DNA of 64,000 nucleotides from Hymenobacter psychrophilus (GTDB lineage Bacteria; Bacteroidota; Bacteroidia; Cytophagales; Hymenobacteraceae). Position numbers and translations under genes: made by a program. Shown here in pieces: positions 58,137 to 64,000 of the stretch. Within the stretch, counting starts at the first letter, position 1; every line of letters begins with the position of its first letter. The notes below the pieces were generated by a model. It did not search any database. It was given only the letters and a program-made list of their open reading frames with translations, and was not told the DNA's origin. Location: NCBI RefSeq assembly GCF_900107135.1, contig NZ_FNOV01000001.1:372001-436000 (forward strand), written 5' to 3'.

Positions 58137-59852
58137 ATGCCTGAACCTGCCGCTTCTTCGCTCACCCCTGTGCAGCGCCTCTTCAACCTGCTGCACGCCG
58201 AGCGGCGCGACATCACCTACCTCTATATTTACGCCGGCCTGGCCGGCCTCATCAGCCTGACGCTGCCGCTGGGCGTGCAGTCGGTTATCGGCTTCGTGAG
58301 CAGCGGCGACGTGAGCACCTCGCTGGTGGTGCTTATCAGCTTTATTGTGCTGGGCACGCTTGGGGTAGGGGCGCTGCAGGTAATGCAGCTTTATTTGGTC
58401 GAGTTTGTGCAGCGGCGGCTGTTTGCGCGCATCAGCTTCGATTTTGCCGTGCGCCTGCCTCGGGTCCGCACTGAAGCCCTCGACGGCCAGTATCTGCCCG
58501 AGCTGATGAACCGGCTGCTCGACGTGCCCACCCTGCAAAAAGGCCTTTCGACGCTGCTGGTTGAATTTTCAGCGGCGGCGCTGCAAATCCTGTTCGGCCT
58601 AATTCTGCTCTCCTTTTACCACCCCATCTTCATCGTGTTCGGCCTGCTGCTGCTGGGGCTGCTGGCCTTGCTCATTCGCTTCACTGCCCCCGGCGGGCTC
58701 GACAGCAGTTTGGTTGAGTCGAAGTACAAGTACCGGGTGGTGGCCTGGCTCGAAGATGTGGCCCGCACGGTGAACACCTTCCGGCCCGTTCCGCGCCAGC
58801 AGCTTTCGCTGGGCCGCACCGACGAACTGGTGGGCGGCTACCTCTCGGCCCGCGAAAGCCACTTCCGGGTGCTCGTCACCCAGTTCTGGGGCTTTGTGGC
58901 CTTTAAAAGCCTTATCACGGCCGCCCTGCTCATTATCGGGTGCTGGCTGCTGATCAGTAAGCAGCTTAATATCGGGCAGTTTGTGGCCGCCGAAATCGTG
59001 ATTATCCTCATTATTACGGCCATGGAGAAAGTGGTGCTCAAGCTGGATGTGGTGTACGACGCGCTGACTTCGCTCGACAAAATCGGCCACGTGCTCGACT
59101 TGCCGATGCTGCCCGTATCCACCGGTACGCTCACGCTGCCCCAGGCCAGTTCGGCGCTGGGCCTGGGCGTAGAGTTGCGCGAACTGAGCTACCGCTACCC
59201 GGCCAACCCAACCCCCACTCTCGAAGACGTGTCGCTGACCATCGCTCCCGGCCAGCGCCTGGGCCTGAGCGGCCACGATGGCTCGGGCAAAAGCACGCTG
59301 CTAAGCGTGCTGGCCGGCCTGCTGGCCGACTACTCCGGCGTGGTAGCCTACGACGGCCTGCCGTTGCGCGACATCTCGCCGGCTTGCCTGAGCGGCGAGC
59401 TGGCCGACAATATGTCGCACCAGGGCCTGTTCGAGGGTAGTCTGCTGCAAAACCTGACCCTCGAACAGCCCGGCATTGGTCCCGAAGACGTGGCCTGGGC
59501 CCTGGAGCTGGTGGGCATGCGCGACGAGCTGTACGCCCGCCCGCAGGGGCTGAACACGCTTATCGGCGTGGGGACGCCCTTTTCCGACAGTGCCCGCCAA
59601 AAGCTGCTGCTGGCCCGGGCGCTGGTTAGCCGGCCCCGCCTGCTGCTGCTCGATAACCCGTTGCTGAGCGTGGAGCAGGCCGAGCGCCACCGCATTCTGA
59701 GCCGCCTGCTGGCCCCCAACCAACCCTGGACCGTGCTGCTGGCCAGCCACGAGCCCGACTCGCTCCGCCTCTGCCACCGCCTGGCTCTGTTAAACGAGGG
59801 CCGCCTGGTAGCCGAGGGCGACTACGAAACGGTATCGAAGCTGATGGGGTGA
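58137..59852 (+). CDS. Type I secretion-like ABC transporter with degenerate ATPase motifs
   Basis: A 571-residue half-transporter with an N-terminal membrane domain (six helices, about 25-290) and a C-terminal ATPase domain. Walker A GHDGSGKST is at 379-387, Q429 and the switch His538 are present. The signature motif is FSDSARQK at 482-489 in place of LSGGQ, and Walker B ends D506-N507, so the catalytic Glu is Asn. These changes suggest weak or asymmetric ATPase, as in other atypical families. With the HlyD and TolC genes it should form a trans-envelope exporter; the substrate is unknown. Confidence 0.85.
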   Translation: MPEPAASSLTPVQRLFNLLHAERRDITYLYIYAGLAGLISLTLPLGVQSVIGFVSSGDVSTSLVVLISFIVLGTLGVGALQVMQLYLVEFVQRRLFARISFDFAVRLPRVRTEALDGQYLPELMNRLLDVPTLQKGLSTLLVEFSAAALQILFGLILLSFYHPIFIVFGLLLLGLLALLIRFTAPGGLDSSLVESKYKYRVVAWLEDVARTVNTFRPVPRQQLSLGRTDELVGGYLSARESHFRVLVTQFWGFVAFKSLITAALLIIGCWLLISKQLNIGQFVAAEIVIILIITAMEKVVLKLDVVYDALTSLDKIGHVLDLPMLPVSTGTLTLPQASSALGLGVELRELSYRYPANPTPTLEDVSLTIAPGQRLGLSGHDGSGKSTLLSVLAGLLADYSGVVAYDGLPLRDISPACLSGELADNMSHQGLFEGSLLQNLTLEQPGIGPEDVAWALELVGMRDELYARPQGLNTLIGVGTPFSDSARQKLLLARALVSRPRLLLLDNPLLSVEQAERHRILSRLLAPNQPWTVLLASHEPDSLRLCHRLALLNEGRLVAEGDYETVSKLMG

Positions 59853-60007
59853 TGAGAGTTAAGGACGGTAAGCAGGCCGCGTCAGGCGTATCTGGCGTCC
59901 GCGAAGGCGCAGCCGCAGTTGAAACCTGACACGGCCGCTCCAACCGCTCACCACCACCAACCGCTCCCATTCCGCACGTTCAACCACCTTCTTCACATCA
60001 GAAAAAA

Positions 60008-61399
60008 ATGCCCTTCGCCGAACATCCCCTGGAAGAAACCAACCCGCTGACGGCCAGTTTCCGCTCGTTTCGGCGCGTGCAGACGCCACGCACGGGGCGG
60101 GTGCTGGCCCGCTGGCTGGCCGCCCTGGGCGTGCTGGCTATCGGGGCCGGCTTTCTGCCCTGGACCCAGAACATCCGCTCGACGGGCCGCCTGACCACGT
60201 TGCGCCCCCAGGACCGGCCCCAGGACGTACCCAGCACCATTGCCGGGCGCATTGCCGGCTGGCGCATCCGCGAGGGCCAGCGGGTGAAGAAGGGCGATAC
60301 GCTGGTCGAAATCAGTGAAATCAAGGATAAGTACTTCGACCCTCAGCTGCTGGAGCGTACCCGTGAGCAGCTGGCGGCTAAAATTTCGGCCCTGGAGCAG
60401 AACGAGGGCAAAACCGTGGCCCTCGGCGACCAACAGGACGCCCTGCGGTCGGGGCTGGCCGTCAGCCTCGATAAGGCCCGCAACAAGGTGGCCCAGACCC
60501 GCCTGAAGGTGAGCTCGGAGGAGGCCGGACTGCGGGCCGCTGAAAACGACTTTGCTATTGCCCAGCGCCAGCTCGACCGTCAGGAGGAGCTCTACCGCCA
60601 GGGCCTCAAGAGCCTGACCGAGGTGGAGCAGCGCCGCCTCAAGTTCCAGGAGTCGCGCGCCAAGCTGCAGGAGTCGCAGAACAAGCTCGGGGCCTCGCGC
60701 CAGGAGCTCACCAACTCGCAGCTGGAGCTCTCGTCGCTGCAGGCCGAATACCAGGACAAGCTGGCCAAGTCGGAGTCGGACCGCCGCTCGGCCGTGGCCT
60801 ATCAGTTCGACTCGGAGGGCCAGATTTCCAAGCTGCGCAACGAGCTGGCCAACCTCAGCATCCGGGCGGGCTATTACGCCATCCGGGCTCCGCAGGACGG
60901 CTACGTGGTGCGGGCGCTCAAACAGGGCATCGGCGAAATAGTAAAGGAGGGCGAGGCGGTGCTTACCGTAATGCCCATCGCGCCCGAGCTGGCCGCCGAG
61001 CTGTACGTGCAGCCCATGGACATTCCGCTGCTGAGCGTGGGCCGCAAGGTGCGCCTGCAGTTCGATGGTTGGCCGGCGCTGGTGTTCAGCGGCTGGCCCG
61101 GCACGAGCTTCGGCACCTTCGGCGGCCGGGTGGCCGTCATCGACAACATCGACTCGCAGGGCCAGTACCGGGTGCTGGTAACGCCCGACCCCGAGCTGGA
61201 GGCCTGGCCCCAGCTGCTGCGCGTGGGCTCCGGCGTCTACGGCTGGGCCCTGCTCGATAACGTGCCCATCTGGTACGAGCTCTGGCGGCAGCTCAACGGC
61301 TTCCCGCCCGATTTCGTCGGCTCGCCTACTGATCAGTCGGGCAAGGGTAAGTCTGAAAAGAAAGCGGATAAGTCGGCGGCCGAAGAAGACGCGTATTAA
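60008..61399 (+). CDS. HlyD-family membrane fusion protein
   Basis: A 463-residue periplasmic adaptor with one N-terminal transmembrane helix (about 35-55), a biotinyl-lipoyl-like domain (about 60-110: GRIAGWRIREGQRVKKGDTLVEI), a long coiled-coil hairpin (about 115-290, Glu/Gln/Arg-rich) and a beta-barrel (about 290-430; APQDGYVVRALKQGIGEIVKEGEAVLTV). The C-terminal tail is lysine-rich. It links the ABC transporter upstream to the TolC protein downstream. The long helix suits a tripartite exporter. Confidence 0.92.
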   Translation: MPFAEHPLEETNPLTASFRSFRRVQTPRTGRVLARWLAALGVLAIGAGFLPWTQNIRSTGRLTTLRPQDRPQDVPSTIAGRIAGWRIREGQRVKKGDTLVEISEIKDKYFDPQLLERTREQLAAKISALEQNEGKTVALGDQQDALRSGLAVSLDKARNKVAQTRLKVSSEEAGLRAAENDFAIAQRQLDRQEELYRQGLKSLTEVEQRRLKFQESRAKLQESQNKLGASRQELTNSQLELSSLQAEYQDKLAKSESDRRSAVAYQFDSEGQISKLRNELANLSIRAGYYAIRAPQDGYVVRALKQGIGEIVKEGEAVLTVMPIAPELAAELYVQPMDIPLLSVGRKVRLQFDGWPALVFSGWPGTSFGTFGGRVAVIDNIDSQGQYRVLVTPDPELEAWPQLLRVGSGVYGWALLDNVPIWYELWRQLNGFPPDFVGSPTDQSGKGKSEKKADKSAAEEDAY

Positions 61400-61481
61400 T
61401 AGAGCGGCCAGCTACCAGCGGCCAGCTCCAAGTACGTTCAACTACTGGTCGCTGGCGGCTTGCAGCGCTAACCAAACATCC

Positions 61482-62948
61482 ATGATTTTCCGAGCACTTC
61501 TTTTCTTTTTGCTGGCGTTGCTGCCCGCCTTACCGGCCCGGGCGCAGGTGCCACTAGCTGCGCCGGGGCTGGCCCCTGATTCGGGGCGGGTGTTTGGGCT
61601 GGCCGACCTGCTGGGCTACGTGGCCCTGCGCCACCCCGTGGCCCGGCAGGCGGGGCTGCTGCCCGAGCGCGCGCGCCAGGAAGTGCGCTACGCCCGCGGC
61701 CTGTTCGACCCCACCGCCACCAGCAAATACTACGGCAAAACGCTCAAGGGTCAGGAGTATTTCCACGACTGGGACAGCCAGCTGCGGGTGCCGGTCTGGT
61801 ACGGTTTCGAGGTGAAGGCCGGCTACGAGCGGGGCACCGGCCAGTACATCAACCCCGAAAACTTTACCGCTCCGGGTGGCCTGAGCTATCTGGGCCTGTC
61901 GGTGCCGCTGGCCCAGGGCCTGCTGATAGATGAGCGCCGCGCCGCCGTGCGCCAGGCCCAGGCGCTGCAGGGCCTGGCCGAAGCCGAGCGCCGCGGGGCC
62001 CTCAACAAGCTGCTGCTGCAGGCCGCCAAAGACTACTGGGACTGGACGCTGCGCTACCGCCAGCTGGAGCTGAACCGCCGGAACCTGGTGCTGGGCGACG
62101 TGCGCTTCCGGGCCGTGCGCCAGCGCGTGATTTTTGGCGACCTAGCCGCCATCGATTCGGTGGAGGCGCTGGGCGAGCTGCAGAAGCGCCAGGCCGAGCT
62201 GAGCCAGGCCCAGATGGAGTTCCGGAACGCCACGCTGCTGCTGAGCAACTACCTCTGGAACGAGCAGCAGCAGCCCCTGAACCTGCCGCCTACCGCCCGC
62301 CCCCAGCTGCTGCCCGGCCCCGCCGACTGGCGCACGCTGCCCCCCGATTCGGTGGCCGCTCTCACGGCCCTGGCCCAGCAGATTCATCCGGAGCTGCAGA
62401 AGAGCCGCGCCAAGCTGCTGCAGCTTTCCGTCGAGAACCGGCTGCTACGCAACAAGCTGCTGCCCAAGCTCAACCTCGATTACAACCTGCTACAAGCTGG
62501 CCAGCCTTTCGCCCCCGAAAAGGCCGCCAGCCTGAGCGGCAGCTACCTGCAGAATAACTACAAGCTGGGCGTGAGCTTCGCCTACCCGCTGCTGCTGCGC
62601 CAGGAGCGGGCCAAGCTGCAGCTCAACCGCCTCAAGCAGCAGGACACCGAGCTGGCGCTGCAGCAGGACACCCGCGAAATCGAAACCGGGGTGCTGACCG
62701 TGGCCAACAGCTGGGCCGCCCTGCGCGAGCAGCTGGCCCTGCAGCAGCAAGTCGTAGCCAACGCCCAGCGCCTGCGCGATGGGGAGCAAATTCGCTTCGA
62801 AAACGGCGAAAGCTCGGTGTTCCTGCTCAACTCGCGCGATGCCAAGCTGCTGGAAGCCAGCCAGAAGCTGGCCGAGCTGCAGGCCAAGTACGCCCAGACC
62901 CAGGCCACGTTGCGCTGGGCCGCCGGCGGCATCGTGGAGGAGCAGTAG
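61482..62948 (+). CDS. TolC-family outer-membrane channel
   Basis: A 488-residue outer-membrane factor. A signal peptide (MIFRALLFFLLALLPALPARAQ) precedes two OEP repeats with long coiled coils (for example AERRGALNKLLLQAAKDYWDW and ALREQLALQQQVVANAQRL). It forms a trimeric channel that would complete the exporter with the ABC and HlyD proteins. It lies 82 bases after the HlyD gene; this gap has an inverted-repeat-like CGGCCAGC pattern. Confidence 0.9.
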   Translation: MIFRALLFFLLALLPALPARAQVPLAAPGLAPDSGRVFGLADLLGYVALRHPVARQAGLLPERARQEVRYARGLFDPTATSKYYGKTLKGQEYFHDWDSQLRVPVWYGFEVKAGYERGTGQYINPENFTAPGGLSYLGLSVPLAQGLLIDERRAAVRQAQALQGLAEAERRGALNKLLLQAAKDYWDWTLRYRQLELNRRNLVLGDVRFRAVRQRVIFGDLAAIDSVEALGELQKRQAELSQAQMEFRNATLLLSNYLWNEQQQPLNLPPTARPQLLPGPADWRTLPPDSVAALTALAQQIHPELQKSRAKLLQLSVENRLLRNKLLPKLNLDYNLLQAGQPFAPEKAASLSGSYLQNNYKLGVSFAYPLLLRQERAKLQLNRLKQQDTELALQQDTREIETGVLTVANSWAALREQLALQQQVVANAQRLRDGEQIRFENGESSVFLLNSRDAKLLEASQKLAELQAKYAQTQATLRWAAGGIVEEQ

Positions 62949-63122
62949 CCTGACCTAACTATCTTATTGCCTAGGCGTCTTTTTACTCCGTCACGGTTCG
63001 CCCAAGGGTAGTTTATCTTGCGGGACAGCTGAATTTGGCTGCTGAATTTTGGGCACTTGTCTGACTTTGCTCACGAATTAGCGTATTCATGCCAGTCCAA
63101 TCTTTCTACCCCATTCTGTCCT

Positions 63123-63710
63123 ATGAAATCAGCATTCCTCTTATCCTTGTGTATAAGCTTAGCCGTTCCGACAGCAGCGTTGGCCCAGACAACCGATTGC
63201 GAGTTTATGAAATCAGAAGTTTCTCGTCTGAAAGCTGAAAATTCTTTTTTGCGTAAGAAGTTGGCGGTGGCTACGGCAGGTAGTACGCTTGCTCCAGGTA
63301 GGGCCACTCCCGCAGTCTCAACGGGAGTAAGTTTAGCCACTATTGGTAAGGAGACGGTGGAGAGAGTGGAATTTAGCCTGGTGAAGTGCGAGGGGAACCG
63401 CAAAGCCCAAACCGTGACTGTTGAATTACTGTTACGTAATATGGCGCCCACTCGGGACTTGCAGTTTGCCTCTGCGAAGGGTATTGATGCGAGCGGGGAA
63501 GAATATAAAACCTACGACATACACATTGGCTCTGGTAACGACCGGAACGCGCTGCCGACCAACGTGCCGGTGAAAACCCGCATAACCATTCCCAAAGTAT
63601 TGCCGACTACACAGAGCTTAGTGCTGTTTGCCTGTCCGGTATATTCAGATAGTCAACCCGGACGGGAGGTAATGGTACAGTTTGAAAACGTGCCCATTGC
63701 CTGGAAATAA
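63123..63710 (+). CDS. Secreted protein with short coiled coil
   Basis: A 195-residue exported protein starting MKSAFLLSLCISLAVPTAALAQ at the ATG 63123. The signal peptide is followed by a short coiled-coil segment (FMKSEVSRLKAENSFLRKKL) and a beta-rich part (VERVEFSLVKCEGNRKAQTVTVELLL). Codon use is somewhat more AT-rich than its neighbours. I do not recognise a family. It is outside the exporter operon and may or may not be exported by it. Confidence 0.72.
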   Translation: MKSAFLLSLCISLAVPTAALAQTTDCEFMKSEVSRLKAENSFLRKKLAVATAGSTLAPGRATPAVSTGVSLATIGKETVERVEFSLVKCEGNRKAQTVTVELLLRNMAPTRDLQFASAKGIDASGEEYKTYDIHIGSGNDRNALPTNVPVKTRITIPKVLPTTQSLVLFACPVYSDSQPGREVMVQFENVPIAWK

Positions 63711-63736
63711 ACAATTATGAATAGGCCGCAACAGTT

Positions 63737-63790
63737 GACTTCTCAGGCGGCAGTATGAAACGGAAGATTCGCACGGCCGCCTGAGAAGTC
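63737..63790. terminator. Hairpin after the secreted-protein gene
   Basis: GACTTCTCAGGCGGC (63737-63751) pairs with GCCGCCTGAGAAGTC (63776-63790), 15 bp perfect, between two + strand genes. Confidence 0.82.
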
Positions 63791-63838
63791 GTTGCTTTCG
63801 TAATCGTACTGCCCGCCAAAATTTCCGTATTTGCGGGC

Positions 63839-64000
63839 ATGTCGATGTCGGTTAGCACGTTTTCACAGGCCCAGCTGCGGCAGCGCCTGAATCTGCTGCT
63901 GGTGCTGGGCCTGTCGCTGGCCCTGAGCGTGGCTCTGATTACCGGCCGGGTGCTGCTCACGCGCCAGCTTACCTTCGTGTTTCTGCTCTGGAACCTGTTT
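63839..64000 (+). CDS. DUF1361-like membrane protein (5' end)
   Basis: The start of a gene cut by the window edge; 54 codons are visible. From the ATG at 63839 (MSMSVSTFSQAQLRQRLN) two hydrophobic helices follow, and the last residues LTFVFLLWNLF resemble the conserved start of DUF1361 proteins. The ATG at 63845 is an alternative start. This rests on a short stretch only. Confidence 0.6.
   Translation, partial: MSMSVSTFSQAQLRQRLNLLLVLGLSLALSVALITGRVLLTRQLTFVFLLWNLF

Overview
The window looks like chromosome of a GC-rich member of the Bacteroidota, most likely Hymenobacter or a close relative. The evidence is the gliding-type gldA, gldF, gldG and gldC genes, several matches to the Bacteroidota promoter element TAnnTTTG, an M1 peptidase with C-terminal HEAT-like repeats, a bifunctional-nuclease protein with a UVR motif, and very GC-rich coding sequence. 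No rRNA, tRNA, CRISPR array, transposase or prophage was seen. The genus is an inference; no marker gene was compared.

Positions 1-9920 are an aromatic amino-acid block on the + strand: the 3' end of trpE, then trpG, trpD, trpC, trpF, a cytosolic NMT1/THI5-like protein, trpB, trpA and a DAHP synthase. Two phenylalanine-hydroxylase-like genes follow, and each has its own promoter, a 29-residue leader ORF and a terminator hairpin. The second leader carries a run of tyrosine codons, and the sequence supports a complete transcription attenuator. The first paralogue has Gln in place of the iron-binding Glu. Positions 10017-15885 (- strand) hold a DUF962/Mpo1-like protein, a dienelactone hydrolase and a UbiB/TetR/photolyase/SDR cluster. 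Positions 16100-22390 (+) hold an OmpA-like protein, pyruvate carboxylase and an M28 peptidase. Positions 22538-30428 (-) hold an outer-membrane protein, an M1 aminopeptidase, a 7TMR-DISM histidine kinase and an FAD oxidoreductase.

Positions 30926-44086 carry an esterase, a TPR protein, etfBA, the nuclease/UVR protein, a YfiT-like hydrolase, an MlaEF-type ABC pair, two SDRs, a GldL-like small membrane protein, a head-GIN lipoprotein and gldA-gldF-gldG. A conspicuously AT-rich AIPR-family gene (44125-45849), probably a horizontally acquired anti-phage gene, sits between gldG and dnaN. After dnaN and gldC comes a - strand block: a secreted protein, dcd, a membrane protein, hemL, a periplasmic-binding/TPR lipoprotein-activator-like protein, a CutA-like protein and two tandem secreted paralogues. 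The + strand resumes at 55565 with a Thermus-type isocitrate dehydrogenase, then a TetR regulator with a type I secretion-like ABC/HlyD/TolC trio, a secreted coiled-coil protein and the start of a DUF1361 membrane protein.

Gene boundaries are crowded with inverted repeats of 40-120 bp. At least three families recur: TGTCAT...ATGACA, AACGTCATGC...GCATGACGTT and GCTAACAGC...CCGCTAA. They lie inside operons (trp, etf, gld) and in two cases form the end of a coding sequence.
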